Positions 17,143 through 26,628 of a stretch of DNA of 64,000 bases are shown one piece after another; position 1 is the first letter of the stretch, and each line of letters starts with the position of its first letter. Position numbers and translations under genes: made by a program. This stretch comes from Streptomyces pyxinae (GTDB taxonomy: Bacteria; Actinomycetota; Actinomycetes; Streptomycetales; Streptomycetaceae): contig NZ_JANUGQ010000004.1 in NCBI RefSeq assembly GCF_024756275.1, positions 248,001 through 312,000 of the forward strand, given 5' to 3'. Below the pieces are notes generated by a model. The model did no database searches, was not told the DNA's origin, and worked only from the letters and a program-made list of their open reading frames with translations.

Positions 17143-18594
17143 CTATTCTCGCCCCTCGTTTTCCGTGGTCCGCGCCGGGGTGGACGTGGCGATGATCTCG
17201 TCCGCGGCCCGGTGGGCACTGGCCACGCAGGCGGGGATGCCGACCCCGTCGTAGGCGGCGCCGCAGACCCGGATGCCGGGCAGCTTGGCGACCGCGTCCC
17301 GGACCCGGGCGACCCGGGCGAGGTGGCCGACCGGGTACTGCGGCAGGCCGTCGGTCCAGCGGGTGACCCGGGTGGCGACCGGGGCGGCGGTGAGACCGGT
17401 GGCGGCGGCCAGGTCGGTGCGGGAGACCGCGACCAGATCGGCGTCGTCCCGGTGCAGATACTCCTCGTCGCCGTACCGGCCGACCGAGGTGCGCAGCACC
17501 AGCAGGTCCGGGGCGGCCTCGCCGAGCCAGGACCACTTCTGGGAGGAGAAGGTGGACGCCTTGACGGTACGGCCGTCCACCGGCGGGACCAGGAAGCCGG
17601 AGCCGGCCGGCAGGGCGCCCGCGTCGGCACGCCGGAAGGCGAGGGTGACCAGGGACATGGAGGCGTACTCCACGGCGGCCAGCTCCCCGGCGGCGGCCGG
17701 GGACTCGGCGGCGAGCAGCCGCGCGGCGGGCCCGGCCGGTACGGCGACCACCACGGCGGCGGCGGTCAGCGTCTCCCGGTCGGTGCGCACCCGCCAGCCG
17801 TCGGCGGCGCGGGTCAGGGCCTGGACCGGGGTGCCGTACCGGATCTCGCCCCCCCGGGCGGTGACGGCGTCCGCGACGGCGCCGGGCAGCAGCCCCAGTC
17901 CGCCCGCGAGGCCCAGGAAGACAGGCCCGGGCGTGGCCTGGGCGGCGGCCCGCTGGACGGCCCCGACGGCCTCGGTCAGGGTCGGCCGCTCCCGTACGGC
18001 GTCGAAGAGCTTCGGTACGGCGGCCCGCATGGAGATCCGGTAGGAGTCGCCCGCGTAGACCCCGCCGAGCAGCGGTTCCACCAGCCGGTCCACCACTTCC
18101 CGGCCCATCCGGGCGGCGACGAACTCACCGATCGCCACGTCCTCGCCGACCTCGGCGGGCGGCAGCTCCCGGTCCCGCTCGATCCGGGCCAGTCCCTCGG
18201 CCGAGAGCAGCCCGGCGAGGGCGGACGGATCGCCCGGCACGCCCATGACATGCCCCTTCGGCATGGGGCGGAGGGCGTCCCTGGTCCAGACGGACGCGGT
18301 GGCGGTGGCGGGTGGCCGGAGCCGGTCCCCGAGGCCGACCGCCCGGGCCAGCTCGACCGCCTCCGGGCGGCGGGCCAGCACGGACTCGGCGCCCAGGTCG
18401 ACCTGGACGCCCGCGATCTGCCCGGCGAGGAGCTTGCCGCCGGGCCGGGAGCCGGCCTCCAGCACGGTCACCCGCCGGCCCGCCGAGGCCAGCCGGTGGG
18501 CGGCGGCCAGTCCGGCGATGCCGGCGCCGATGACGACGACCCGGCCGCCCGGGGGGGCCGCCGGTTCGGGTTCCGCTCGGAGCTGCGCGTTCAT
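17143..18594 (-). CDS. hemG: Coproporphyrinogen/protoporphyrinogen oxidase (HemY type)
   Basis: 483 aa, FAD-dependent oxidase of the HemY class that oxidises coproporphyrinogen III to coproporphyrin III in the actinobacterial haem pathway. The N-terminal FAD motif is [20 protein letters not shown], followed by [14 protein letters not shown]. The C-terminal FAD-contact region is [22 protein letters not shown]. The middle has the [13 protein letters not shown] and [13 protein letters not shown] blocks usual in the family. Upstream on its strand GAGAGT ends 6 nt before the ATG, so it may be leaderless. It is the first gene of the hemG-hemQ unit. The symbol hemG follows common Streptomyces usage. 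Confidence 0.95.
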   Translation of the reverse strand: MNAQLRAEPEPAAPPGGRVVVIGAGIAGLAAAHRLASAGRRVTVLEAGSRPGGKLLAGQIAGVQVDLGAESVLARRPEAVELARAVGLGDRLRPPATATASVWTRDALRPMPKGHVMGVPGDPSALAGLLSAEGLARIERDRELPPAEVGEDVAIGEFVAARMGREVVDRLVEPLLGGVYAGDSYRISMRAAVPKLFDAVRERPTLTEAVGAVQRAAAQATPGPVFLGLAGGLGLLPGAVADAVTARGGEIRYGTPVQALTRAADGWRVRTDRETLTAAAVVVAVPAGPAARLLAAESPAAAGELAAVEYASMSLVTLAFRRADAGALPAGSGFLVPPVDGRTVKASTFSSQKWSWLGEAAPDLLVLRTSVGRYGDEEYLHRDDADLVAVSRTDLAAATGLTAAPVATRVTRWTDGLPQYPVGHLARVARVRDAVAKLPGIRVCGAAYDGVGIPACVASAHRAADEIIATSTPARTTENEGRE

Positions 18595-18757
18595 GGGTCC
18601 ACTCTCTCAAACACCGTGCCGAGTCCCGACCGTGACCCGTTCGGAATCACCTGGCCGAAACCGATCCCCGGGACCGGCACGTCGAACCGGTGTCGGGGAG
18701 CGCGGCATTCGGGCCGCTCTCCGGGCTGTCCGGCAGCGGGAGCGAGGGGGACGAGGG

Positions 18758-19966
18758 ATGACGGCGGACGTACGGGACGGCCGGCGGGACCGGTCCGGGG
18801 AGCGGGACCCGCGGGGCGCGGCCGGCGGGCCGGGCCTCCGGGCGCGGCCCGGCGCACCGGACCGGCGGGGCACGGCGGGCCGGTGGCCCGGCGGACGGAG
18901 CCGGCGCGGACTCGCGGTCCTGCTGCTCGCCGCCGGGCTGGCGCTGAGCGGCTGCGCCGGCTCGTCCGACTCTCGCGGCTCCTCCGGTGACAGCGCGTCG
19001 GACCACAAGGCGGCGGCCCCGAAGCAGGACACCGGCGCGGCCGCGCCCGGGCAGCCGTACGCCACCGGCCGGCCCGCCCCGAGCGGCGCGCCCGCCACCG
19101 GCGGTGCACCGGGCGCGAAGAAGCCGGCCGCCCAGTTCCTGATCCGCACGGCCGAGCTGTCCGTGGAGGCCGGCGACGCGGCGAAGGCGGCGGCCACCGC
19201 CCGTACCGTCGCGACCGGGGCCGGCGGCCAGGTCGCGGGCGAGGACACCGGGCGGGACGCCGGCGGCCGGGTCACCTCGCGGATCACACTGCGGGTGCCC
19301 CAGGAGTCGTACGAGCGGGTGCTGAGCGCCCTGACCGGCACCGGGAAGCTGCTGTCCCGCACCCAGCGGGCCGAGGACGTCACCGACCAGGTGGTGGACG
19401 TGGAGAGCCGGATCGCCAGCCAGCGGGCGAGCGTGGCGCGGGTGCGGGCGCTGATGGACCGGGCCGGGGCGCTGAGCGACGTGGTCGCCCTGGAAGGCGA
19501 GCTGAGCAGGCGTCAGGCCGATCTGGAGGCGCTGCTGGCCCAGCAGTCCTCGCTGCGGGACCGTACGTCGCTGGCGACGATCACTCTGCGGATCACCGAG
19601 CCCGGCGCGGCCGTCCGGGACCGGGACGACGAGCGGCCGGGCTTCCTGGAGGCGCTGGCGGCCGGCTGGCGGACCCTGGTCGCCTCGGTGGCCTGGGTGG
19701 CGGTGGTCCTGGCCGCGGTGGCCCCGTGGCTGGCGGTGGCACTGGCCGGATATCTGCTGTGGCGCCGGTTCGTCCGGCCGCGCACCGCCCGGCGCCCGGC
19801 GCACACCCCGGGCGCCCCGGCGGGCGGGTTCCCGGCGGCCTGGCCGGCGCACCGCTCCCCCGCCCCGGGTGCCCAGGACGCCCCCGGGGGCCCGGGCGCC
19901 CCGGACGCCCCGGACCAGGGCTCCACCGGCCCGTCGGACGACGGCCCGTCCGGCGGCACCGGGTGA
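18758..19966 (+). CDS. DUF4349 domain lipoprotein
   Basis: 402 aa. After a long basic N-terminus the signal GLAVLLLAAGLALSGC ends in a lipobox with C66 as the lipidation site. The DUF4349 domain covers about residues 125-305: FLIRTAELSVEAGDAAKA, GGQVAGEDTGRDAGGRVTS, ITLRVPQESYERVLSAL, then a coiled-coil (RIASQRASVARVRALMDR, LEGELSRRQADLEALLAQ). One membrane helix follows (VAWVAVVLAAVAPWLAVALA) with a Pro/Gly-rich cytoplasmic tail. Family members are envelope proteins of unknown function. AGGGGG and GAGGG motifs precede the ATG. Divergent from hemG. Confidence 0.88.
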   Translation: MTADVRDGRRDRSGERDPRGAAGGPGLRARPGAPDRRGTAGRWPGGRSRRGLAVLLLAAGLALSGCAGSSDSRGSSGDSASDHKAAAPKQDTGAAAPGQPYATGRPAPSGAPATGGAPGAKKPAAQFLIRTAELSVEAGDAAKAAATARTVATGAGGQVAGEDTGRDAGGRVTSRITLRVPQESYERVLSALTGTGKLLSRTQRAEDVTDQVVDVESRIASQRASVARVRALMDRAGALSDVVALEGELSRRQADLEALLAQQSSLRDRTSLATITLRITEPGAAVRDRDDERPGFLEALAAGWRTLVASVAWVAVVLAAVAPWLAVALAGYLLWRRFVRPRTARRPAHTPGAPAGGFPAAWPAHRSPAPGAQDAPGGPGAPDAPDQGSTGPSDDGPSGGTG

Positions 19967-19974
19967 CCGCGCCG

Positions 19975-19980
19975 TAGCGT
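19975..19980 (+). promoter_or_regulatory. -10 box of the flavoprotein gene
   Basis: TAGCGT ends 7 nt before the ATG at 19988. It decides the start: the in-frame GTG at 19979 overlaps the -10 box and could not be in the transcript. Confidence 0.55.
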
Positions 19981-19987
19981 GTCCCGC

Positions 19988-21502
19988 ATGGCGAAGCAGT
20001 CGGAGCAGGCAGACCGGTCGGAAGAGCGGGGACAGCCGGAAGAGTCGGAACGGTCGGAACAGGCAGACCGGTCGGAGCAGTCGGAGCGGGTGGGGACGGC
20101 GGGGCGGGCAGGCCCGGGAGGGCGGCGGCCGGAGCGGCTGGTGGTGGTCGGCGGGGACGCGGCGGGCATGGCGGCCGCGTCCGGCGCCCGGCGGCTCAGG
20201 GGCCCGGACGAACTGGAGATCGTCGCCTTCGAGCGCGGCCACTTCACCTCGTACTCCGCCTGCGGGATCCCGTACTGGGTCGGCGGGGACGTGGACGGGC
20301 CGGACGAGCTGGTGGCCCGTACCCCCGAGCAGCACCGGGAGCGCGGGATCGCGCTGCGGATGCGCACCGAGGTCACCGAACTAGACCTGGAGCGGCAGCG
20401 GGTCCGGGCCCGGGACCTGGAGTCCGGCGAGGAGTCCTGGACCGGGTACGACAAGCTGGTGCTGGCCACCGGGGCCCGGCCGCTCCGTCCCGCGCTGCCC
20501 GGGATCGACGCGCCGGGGGTGCACGGGGTGCAGACCCTGGACGACGGCCGGGAGCTGCTGGACGCGCTCGCCGCGGCGGAGGGCCGGCGCGCGGTGGTGG
20601 TGGGCGCCGGGTACATCGGGGTGGAGATGGCCGAGGCGCTGCTCAAGCGCGGCTACGAGGTGACCGTCCTCGACCGGGGCGAGCAGCCGATGTCCACGCT
20701 CGACCCGGACATGGGGCGGCTGGTCCGGGAGGCGATGGACGGGCTCGGCATCACCACGGTGGGCGGCGCCGAGGTGACCAGGATCCTCACCGGCGACGAC
20801 GGCCGGGTCCGGGCGGTGGCCACCACGGAGGAGGAGTACCCGGCGGACGTGGTGGTGCTGGGCCTGGGCGTGGCGCCGGAGACCTCGCTCGCCCGGGCGG
20901 CCGGGCTGCCGCTCGGGGAGTACGGCGGGCTGCTCACCGATCTGTCGATGCGGGTGCGCGGCCGGGAGGACGTCTGGGCCGGCGGCGACTGCGTGGAGGT
21001 GCTGGACCTGGTCTCGGGCCGGGAGCGGCACATCGCGCTGGGCACCCATGCCAACAAGCACGGTCAGGTGATCGGCGCCAATGTGGCGGGCGGCTACGGC
21101 ACCTTCCCCGGTGTGGTGGGGACGGCGGTGAGCAAGGTCTGCTCGCTGGAGATCGCGCGCACCGGGCTGCGGGAGAAGGACGCCCGGGCGGCGGGGCTGC
21201 GGTTCGTCACGGCGACGGTGGAGGCCACCAGCCGGGCGGGCTACTACCCGGGGGCGGCCCCGATGACGGTGAAGGTGCTGGCCGAGCGGCGGACCGGGCG
21301 GCTGCTGGGGGCGCAGATCGTGGGCCGGGAGGGCGCGGCGAAGCGGGTGGACATCGCGGCGGTGGCGCTGACGGCCGGGATGACGGTGGAGCAGTTGGTG
21401 GCCCTGGACCTGGGGTACGCCCCGCCGTTCTCACCGGTCTGGGATCCGGTGCAGGTGGCCGCCCGCAAGGCGGTGTCGGCGGTGCGCGCGGCGGGCGGCT
21501 GA
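19988..21502 (+). CDS. FAD-dependent oxidoreductase, CoA-disulfide reductase-like
   Basis: 504 aa. After a charged N-terminal stretch (residues 1-47) with repeated SEQADRSE-type units comes the FAD motif VVVGGDAAGMAAASGARR. The redox-active Cys C92 lies in SYSACGIPYWVGG, matching CoA-disulfide reductases and Nox-type NADH oxidases. The second Rossmann motif is VVVGAGYIGVEMAEAL, the FAD loop is DVWAGGDCVEV, and the C-terminal dimerisation domain has the GYAPPFSPVWDP signature with the conserved Tyr. It is probably a coenzyme A or persulfide reductase for cytosolic thiol redox. The repeated acidic/basic N-terminus is unusual. Confidence 0.9.
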   Translation: MAKQSEQADRSEERGQPEESERSEQADRSEQSERVGTAGRAGPGGRRPERLVVVGGDAAGMAAASGARRLRGPDELEIVAFERGHFTSYSACGIPYWVGGDVDGPDELVARTPEQHRERGIALRMRTEVTELDLERQRVRARDLESGEESWTGYDKLVLATGARPLRPALPGIDAPGVHGVQTLDDGRELLDALAAAEGRRAVVVGAGYIGVEMAEALLKRGYEVTVLDRGEQPMSTLDPDMGRLVREAMDGLGITTVGGAEVTRILTGDDGRVRAVATTEEEYPADVVVLGLGVAPETSLARAAGLPLGEYGGLLTDLSMRVRGREDVWAGGDCVEVLDLVSGRERHIALGTHANKHGQVIGANVAGGYGTFPGVVGTAVSKVCSLEIARTGLREKDARAAGLRFVTATVEATSRAGYYPGAAPMTVKVLAERRTGRLLGAQIVGREGAAKRVDIAAVALTAGMTVEQLVALDLGYAPPFSPVWDPVQVAARKAVSAVRAAGG

Positions 21503-21699
21503 CCCCTGCGGGACACATGAGCCGGTACGACGGGGTGACGTACGGCCGGTACGGCGACGGGGGCGGGGGCGGGGGCGGGACCGGTGGTGGTCCGCCCCCG
21601 CCCGCCGTCGCGCGGGCGTGTCCGGCGCCGGGGCGTCCCCCGCCGGCGCGACGGCGCGCGGGCAGGAGCGGGGGCGGCGCCGGGAGGCCCCGCCCGGGG

Positions 21700-22881
21700 T
21701 CAGCGCGCGGTGCGGGTGTGGACGTGCTCCACCAGGCGGGTCAGCGCGTCCGGGTCGGTGGCGGGCAGCACCCCGTGGCCCAGGTTGAAGATGTGGCCCT
21801 CCAGGCCGGAGGCGGCGGCCAGCACCCGGTCGGTCGCGGACTCCACCGCCTGCCGGGGGGCGAAGAGGACGGCCGGGTCCAGGTTGCCCTGGATCGCCTT
21901 GCCGGGGCCCACCCGCCGGGCCGCCTCGTCCACCGGCACCCGCCAGTCGGCGCCCACCACATCGGCGCCCGCCTCGCCCATCAGGCCGAGCAGCTCGCCG
22001 GTGCCGACCCCGAAGTGGATGCGCGGAACGCCGTATTCCGCCACGGCGTCGAAGACCCGGGCGGAGGCCGGCAGCACCGAGCGGCGGTAGTCGGCCGGGG
22101 AGAGCGCGCCGACCCAGGAGTCGAAGAGCTGCACCGCCGAGGCGCCCGCCTCGATCTGGACCCGCAGGAAGGCGGCGGTGATGGCGGCGAGCCGGTCGAG
22201 CAGCTCGGCCCACAGCTCCGGGTCGCCGTACATCAGTGCCTTGGTGTGCTCGTGGTTGCGGGAGGGGCCGCCCTCCACCAGATAGCTCGCCAGGGTGAAG
22301 GGGGCGCCGGCGAAGCCGATCAGCGGGGTGGCGCCCAGCTCGCCGGTGAGCATGCCGATGGCCTCGGTGACATAGGCGACGTCCTCGGGGGTGAGGTCGC
22401 GCAGCCGGGCCAGGTCCTCGCGGCGGCGGACCGGCTCGGCGACGACCGGGCCGACGCCGGGCTTGATGTCGAGGTCGATCCCGATGGCCTTGAGCGGGAC
22501 CACGATGTCGCTGAAGTAGATGGCCGCGTCGACCTTGTGGCGGCGCACCGGCTGCAGGGTGATCTCGGTGACCAGCTCGGGCCGCATGCAGGACTCGAGC
22601 ATCGGGATGCCCTCGCGGACCTTCAGATACTCGGGGAGCGACCGGCCCGCCTGCCGCATGAACCAGACCGGCGTGTGCGGCACGGGCTCGCGCCGGCACG
22701 CCTTCAGAAAGGCGGAGTCACGGGCGGCGGCCGGGGCGTACGGGGCGGTCCGGAGCCGGCCGGCGGCGCCTGCGGGGCGGCCGGCCGCTCCGGCGGGGAT
22801 CGGGTCGCCGGATGCCGGGGCGCCGGCACCGGCGTGGGTCAGGTCCTGGGCACCGGCGGGGGGCAGGTCGTTGGCACTCAC
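21700..22881 (-). CDS. hemE: Uroporphyrinogen decarboxylase HemE
   Basis: 393 aa. HemE removes four carboxyl groups from uroporphyrinogen III to make coproporphyrinogen III. The signature [19 protein letters not shown] lies after an Ala/Gly-rich N-terminal extension of about 45 residues. [58 protein letters not shown] and [13 protein letters not shown] are all family blocks. The GTG at 22881 is preceded 6 nt upstream by AAGATT, a possible -10 box for a leaderless mRNA. It lies near hemG-hemQ but in its own unit, divergent from the DUF3000 gene. Confidence 0.96.
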   Translation of the reverse strand: MSANDLPPAGAQDLTHAGAGAPASGDPIPAGAAGRPAGAAGRLRTAPYAPAAARDSAFLKACRREPVPHTPVWFMRQAGRSLPEYLKVREGIPMLESCMRPELVTEITLQPVRRHKVDAAIYFSDIVVPLKAIGIDLDIKPGVGPVVAEPVRRREDLARLRDLTPEDVAYVTEAIGMLTGELGATPLIGFAGAPFTLASYLVEGGPSRNHEHTKALMYGDPELWAELLDRLAAITAAFLRVQIEAGASAVQLFDSWVGALSPADYRRSVLPASARVFDAVAEYGVPRIHFGVGTGELLGLMGEAGADVVGADWRVPVDEAARRVGPGKAIQGNLDPAVLFAPRQAVESATDRVLAAASGLEGHIFNLGHGVLPATDPDALTRLVEHVHTRTAR

Positions 22882-22959
22882 GCCAAGAATCTTCGCACGC
22901 GGCGGGAAGCCGCCTGCCCGGCCCGGGTGTCCCTCCCCGCACAGGGCCCGGCTTCCGCC

Positions 22960-22965
22960 TACGCT
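22960..22965 (+). promoter_or_regulatory. -10 box of the DUF3000 gene
   Basis: TACGCT ends 7 nt before the ATG at 22973, with no ribosome binding site between. It predicts a leaderless transcript. Confidence 0.55.
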
Positions 22966-22972
22966 TCCCCGC

Positions 22973-23644
22973 ATGGCTGCGGCTCAGGGACATTTTTCCG
23001 ATCATTCCGGCGGCACCCGGAAACCGGACGGCACCGAGGAGGAGGCTCCGCCGGCCGCCTTCCGGCTGGCGGTGGACGCGCTGCGCACGGTGCGGCTGCG
23101 CCCGGAGATCGAGGTCGAGCCGACCCGGGCGCCGCAGCGGCTCGCCCCGTACGCGCACGCGGTGGAGGCGGCCGTGGTGGAGGCCGACGAGGACCTGGCC
23201 GACGGCCGGCTGGTGCTGCTGCACGATCCGGCCGGTCACGAGGGGTGGGAGGGCACCTTCCGGCTGGTGACCCTGGTCCGGGCCGAGCTGGAGCCGGAGA
23301 TGGCGACGGACCCGCTGCTGCCGGAGGTCTGCTGGTCCTGGCTGACCGGGGCGCTGGAGGCGCGGGGGCTGGCGTACGGCGCGCCGGGCGGCACGGTGAC
23401 GCGGTCGGGGTCGTACTACTTCGGCGGCCTCAGCGACCGCCGCCCGGCGACCCAGATCGAGATCCGTGCCTCCTGGACGCCGCGCGAGGACCGGAACGGG
23501 GTGCCGGACACCGGGGCGCACCTGGCGGCCTGGTGCGACCTGCTCTGCCAGATCGCGGGACTGCCGCCGTCGGCCCCCGGGCCGGCCGAGCCGGGCGCGG
23601 GCGTCGTCTCACTGCCCCAGCGCCGGGGCCCCCGGCAGCCCTGA
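22973..23644 (+). CDS. DUF3000 domain-containing protein
   Basis: 223 aa of an actinobacterium-restricted family. Typical segments are [20 protein letters not shown] near residue 30, [58 protein letters not shown], and [18 protein letters not shown] at the C-terminus. No catalytic residues are known. It sits beside hemE in many streptomycetes. The ATG at 22973 is set by the TACGCT promoter; longer in-frame extensions run into the hemE promoter. Confidence 0.85.
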   Translation: MAAAQGHFSDHSGGTRKPDGTEEEAPPAAFRLAVDALRTVRLRPEIEVEPTRAPQRLAPYAHAVEAAVVEADEDLADGRLVLLHDPAGHEGWEGTFRLVTLVRAELEPEMATDPLLPEVCWSWLTGALEARGLAYGAPGGTVTRSGSYYFGGLSDRRPATQIEIRASWTPREDRNGVPDTGAHLAAWCDLLCQIAGLPPSAPGPAEPGAGVVSLPQRRGPRQP

Positions 23645-24017
23645 CCGGGCCGGCCGGGGGCCGCGACCGCCGGCTGGGTCTGACGAGGAGCATTCGGGAG
23701 TCTTCGGGGGCGCGCGGGGGCGCCTGAGCTCATCCGGGGGCGCTCAGGGGCCCGAGGGGCACAGGGGCCCGAGGGGCGCCGAGGGGCGCCGAGGGGCGCC
23801 GAGGGGCTCGTGAGAGCACTCAGGGGCGCTCGGGGGATGGTCATATCATCGATCACTCGTCCGAATTGCATCGAATGCGAAGATTTCTGGTCATCAAAAC
23901 GTGATCGTTTCCTAAAGGCCGACGGGATTGCTGCCGAAGAGGTCTGTGACCCTTCCCGCACGGTTCGCCCGGCTTCTTCCCCGAGCCGGATGTGTCCCGA
24001 CCTTCCCAGGAGGCCTG
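23645..24017. other. Intergenic region with GAGGGGCGCC repeats and an AT-rich patch
   Basis: GAGGGGCGCC is repeated exactly three times at 23771-23800, followed by a partial copy (GAGGGGCTCG), within a longer run of related AGGGGC(G/C) units from about 23745. A relatively AT-rich patch at 23838-23920 follows and is the likely promoter and leader of the response-regulator gene, though no convincing -35/-10 pair was fixed. No gene is recognised. Confidence 0.55.
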
Positions 24018-24674
24018 GTGTCCGTTCTCCTTGAGCAGCCCGCAAGCCTGGTCGCCTACCGCCCGAACAAGCCGACGGCCATGGTCGTCGTGGCCGACCC
24101 GCGCGTCCGTTCCACCGTGACCCGCCATCTCTGGGCTCTCGGAGTACGTGATGTCATCGAGGCGTCGTCCATCGCGGAGGCCCGCCCCCGAATCGGCAAC
24201 CCGCGCGACATCTGCGTTGCCGACGTCCATCTGCCCGACGGCTCCGGGCTCACCCTGCTGTCCGAGACCCGCGCGGCCGGCTGGCCCAACGGCCTGGCCC
24301 TCTCGGCCGCCGACGACATCGGCGCCGTGCGCAACGCACTGGCCGGCGGTGTCAAGGGATATGTCGTCACCGGTACGCGTACGAATATCGGCCACCCGAC
24401 CCGTCCCGGCGCCGCCCCCATCGGCGCCGCCCGGATGCACCGCCGTCCCCCCGGCGCCCCGAGCCACCCGGGCGGCTACCGCGAGCTCTCCGGGCGCGAG
24501 GTGGAGGTGCTCCGCCTGGTGGCCGAGGGACAGTCGAACAAGGCGATCGGGGTCTCGATGGGACTCTCCGCGCTGACCGTCAAGAGCCACCTGGCGCGGA
24601 TCGCCCGCAAGCTCGGCACCGGCGACAGAGCGGGCATGGTCGCGGTGGCACTTCGTACGGGAATCATCCACTGA
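24018..24674 (+). CDS. LuxR-family response regulator transcription factor
   Basis: 218 aa. The N-terminal receiver domain runs from TAMVVVADPRV (one acidic residue, D27) to D69 in CVADVHLPDGSGL, the expected phospho-acceptor, and K113 in KGYVVTGT. The usual second acidic residue before D27 is Ala and the switch Ser/Thr lies in ALSAAD, so phosphorylation may be weak or atypical. The linker is Arg/Pro-rich. The LuxR helix-turn-helix is at about 155-213 (ELSGREVEVLRLVAEGQSNK, LTVKSHLARIARKLGTGDR). GTG 24018 has a perfect CAGGAGG ribosome binding site 4 nt upstream. No sensor kinase gene is adjacent, so it is an orphan regulator. Confidence 0.88.
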   Translation: MSVLLEQPASLVAYRPNKPTAMVVVADPRVRSTVTRHLWALGVRDVIEASSIAEARPRIGNPRDICVADVHLPDGSGLTLLSETRAAGWPNGLALSAADDIGAVRNALAGGVKGYVVTGTRTNIGHPTRPGAAPIGAARMHRRPPGAPSHPGGYRELSGREVEVLRLVAEGQSNKAIGVSMGLSALTVKSHLARIARKLGTGDRAGMVAVALRTGIIH

Positions 24675-24741
24675 CCGGTTCCCGACCCTGTGAGCGCCCG
24701 TCGACGGAACGTTCCGGCGACGGGCGCCTGCCGTTCGCGGA

Positions 24742-24747
24742 TACCCT
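24742..24747 (+). promoter_or_regulatory. -10 box of the rnd gene
   Basis: TACCCT ends 6 nt before the GTG at 24754, again with the spacing expected for a leaderless mRNA. Confidence 0.55.
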
Positions 24748-24753
24748 TGACAG

Positions 24754-26052
24754 GTGACCGACGCCCAAGAGACCGCAGCAGAGACAGCACTGCGAACCGC
24801 CGGGGGCGGCCCCCCGGACGACGGCGTCGCAGCCGCCGGCGCCGACGGAGCGCCCATCCCCCTGCTGGAGCCCCGCGAGGGCATCCCGCCCGTCGTGGCC
24901 GACGAGCACGCCCTCGCCGAAGTGATCGCCGCCTTCGCCGGTGGCACCGGACCCGTCGCCGTGGATGCCGAACGCGCGTCCGGATACCGCTACGGCCAGC
25001 GCGCCTATCTGGTGCAGCTGCGCCGCGCCGGGGCGGGCACCGCGCTGATCGACCCGGTCGGCTGCCCGGACCTCTCCGGCCTGGGCGAGGCCCTCGCCGG
25101 CACCGAGTGGATCCTGCACGCCGCCACCCAGGACCTGCCCTGTCTCCGGGACATAGGCATGACCCCCACCAGCCTCTTCGACACCGAGCTGGCCGGACGG
25201 CTCGCGGGCTTCCCGCGAGTGGGCCTCGGCGCCATGGTCGAATCGGTGCTCGGGTACGCCTTGGAGAAGGGGCACTCGGCCGTCGACTGGTCCACCCGCC
25301 CGCTCCCCGAGCCCTGGCTCCGGTACGCCGCGCTGGACGTCGAGCTGCTCGTCGACCTGCGGGACGCACTGGAGAAGGAGCTGGACCGGCAGGGCAAGCT
25401 GGACTGGGCGCACCAGGAGTTCGCCGCGATCGCCGCCGCTCCCCCGCCGCCGCCGCGCAAGGACCCCTGGCGCCGCACCTCGGGCATGCACAAGGTGCGC
25501 CGCCGCCGGCAGATGGCGGTGGTACGTGAGCTGTGGACCGCGCGCGACCGGATCGCCCAGCGCCGGGACGTGTCGCCCGGCAAGGTGCTGAGCGACGCCG
25601 CCATCATCGAGGCCGCGCTCGCCGTGCCGCCACACGCCCAGGCGCTCGCCGCCCTGCCGGGATACGGCCACCGGATGGGCCGCCGGCAGCTGGAGCAGTG
25701 GCAGGCCGCCGTGGACCGCGCCCGCGCCCTGCCGGAGGCCCAGCTCCCCCAGCCGGGCCAGCAGCTCGCGGGGCCGCCGCCGCCCCGCGCCTGGGCGGAG
25801 AAGGACCCGGCGGCGGCCGCCCGGCTGACCGCCGCCCGCTCGGGCGTCACGGCCCTGGCCGAGCGGCTGAACCTGCCGCCGGAGAACCTGATCACCCCGG
25901 ACACCGTGCGCCGCGTCTGCTGGGAGCCCCCCGCCGACCCGGCCCCCGAGTCCCTGGCCGCCGCCCTCACCACCCACGGCGCCCGCCCCTGGCAGATCGC
26001 CCAGGTCACCCCGCTGCTCGTCGCGGCACTCCAGGAGCAGCCGAAGAGCTGA
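24754..26052 (+). CDS. rnd: Ribonuclease D
   Basis: 432 aa. RNase D is a 3'-5' exonuclease that trims tRNA and other structured RNA ends. The DEDDy exonuclease domain (about 60-235) shows motif I VAVDAERASGYRY, motif II around LHAATQDLPCLRD and motif III RYAALDVELLVDLRD with its catalytic Tyr. An HRDC domain follows at about 250-330 (VRELWTARDRIAQRRDVSPGKVLSD). The C-terminal third (PENLITPDTVRRVCWEPP) is usual for actinobacterial RNase D. The N-terminal 55 residues are Ala/Gly-rich. Confidence 0.95.
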   Translation: MTDAQETAAETALRTAGGGPPDDGVAAAGADGAPIPLLEPREGIPPVVADEHALAEVIAAFAGGTGPVAVDAERASGYRYGQRAYLVQLRRAGAGTALIDPVGCPDLSGLGEALAGTEWILHAATQDLPCLRDIGMTPTSLFDTELAGRLAGFPRVGLGAMVESVLGYALEKGHSAVDWSTRPLPEPWLRYAALDVELLVDLRDALEKELDRQGKLDWAHQEFAAIAAAPPPPPRKDPWRRTSGMHKVRRRRQMAVVRELWTARDRIAQRRDVSPGKVLSDAAIIEAALAVPPHAQALAALPGYGHRMGRRQLEQWQAAVDRARALPEAQLPQPGQQLAGPPPPRAWAEKDPAAAARLTAARSGVTALAERLNLPPENLITPDTVRRVCWEPPADPAPESLAAALTTHGARPWQIAQVTPLLVAALQEQPKS

Positions 26053-26113
26053 CCCCGCGCGCGCCCACCGGCCCGTTTCCCGCCTGGGGCGGTTCCTCTC
26101 TTGTCTTACGGAG

Positions 26114-26324
26114 GGGCCGCCTTTGCATGTGCGGGGAGCACCGACGGGCCGCGTCGGGCGCGGGCGTGCCGGAGGGGTCACCCCCGCATACGCGGGGAGC
26201 ACTTGGTAGTGGTTCGGTTCACGGCTCTTCGTCAGGGGTCACCCCCGCATACGCGGGGAGCACACGGTGGAACCAGAACGAACGAGAGGGCCGGGGGGGG
26301 CACCCCCGCATACGCGGGGAGCAC
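26114..26324 (-). CRISPR. Orphan four-repeat type I-E-like CRISPR array
   Basis: Four 28-bp repeats occur at exactly 61-bp periods: 26114-26141 (degenerate, 7 mismatches), 26175-26202, 26236-26263 and 26297-26324 (one change). The core is CCCCCGCATACGCGGGG flanked by GGGTCA and AGCAC. Three 33-nt spacers lie at 26142-26174, 26203-26235 and 26264-26296 and differ from each other. On the minus strand the repeat reads GTGCTCCCCGC...GCGGGGGTGA, the usual type I-E orientation. The array is therefore probably read leftward, with the decayed repeat as the old distal end and a leader near 26325-26400. No cas gene lies in the window. Confidence 0.88.
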
Positions 26325-26628
26325 AGGAGCTGACCAGCGACTTTAGCGTGGGCGGGGAGGGGATTGAGCAACTTTCGTGGATTGCGACTCTTCAGGACAC
26401 AAGGGGCGTAGATGCCAGAAAGGGGCGTCGATCGCGGCGCCGCGCGCCCGGCGGGCGGGGCGTCGGGCCCGTACAAAGGGGGTGTCGGGGGTGGGGGCGG
26501 TGTGAGGTTCGCCGCTCCGGGCGGGGGGACTGGGCAGGTTGGTTACTCATAAGTAGCATGAGGGCGCAAGCGCGCGCTTAGCCGTGCGCCCGCAGCAGTG
26601 CCACCCCGCACCCTGGAGGAGAGCCATC
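26325..26628. other. Possible CRISPR leader and fadAB promoter region
   Basis: The left part (26325-26400, with relatively AT-rich TTGAGCAACTTTCGTGG) is where a leader for a leftward array would be. The right part carries the TACT-N4-AGTA operator candidate and a 12-bp palindrome (AAGCGCGCGCTT, 26568-26579) before the fadA ribosome binding site. No coding sequence is recognised. Confidence 0.5.
26544..26555. promoter_or_regulatory. Candidate TetR-type operator of fadAB
   Basis: TACT-CATA-AGTA is a perfect inverted repeat 74 bp upstream of the fadA start codon. TACT-N4-AGTA is typical of TetR-family sites, and fatty-acid degradation operons in actinobacteria are commonly repressed by such regulators. 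The regulator gene is not in the window. Confidence 0.45.

Noticed and set aside
17077..18990. Rightward open frame of over 600 codons antisense to hemG
   Set aside because: A composition shadow; hemG and its FAD motifs are clear on the other strand.
26101..26476. Small open frames over the CRISPR region on both strands
   Set aside because: Their peptides only translate the repeats (RIRGEH, AYAGST, SPRMRG) and have no start signals.
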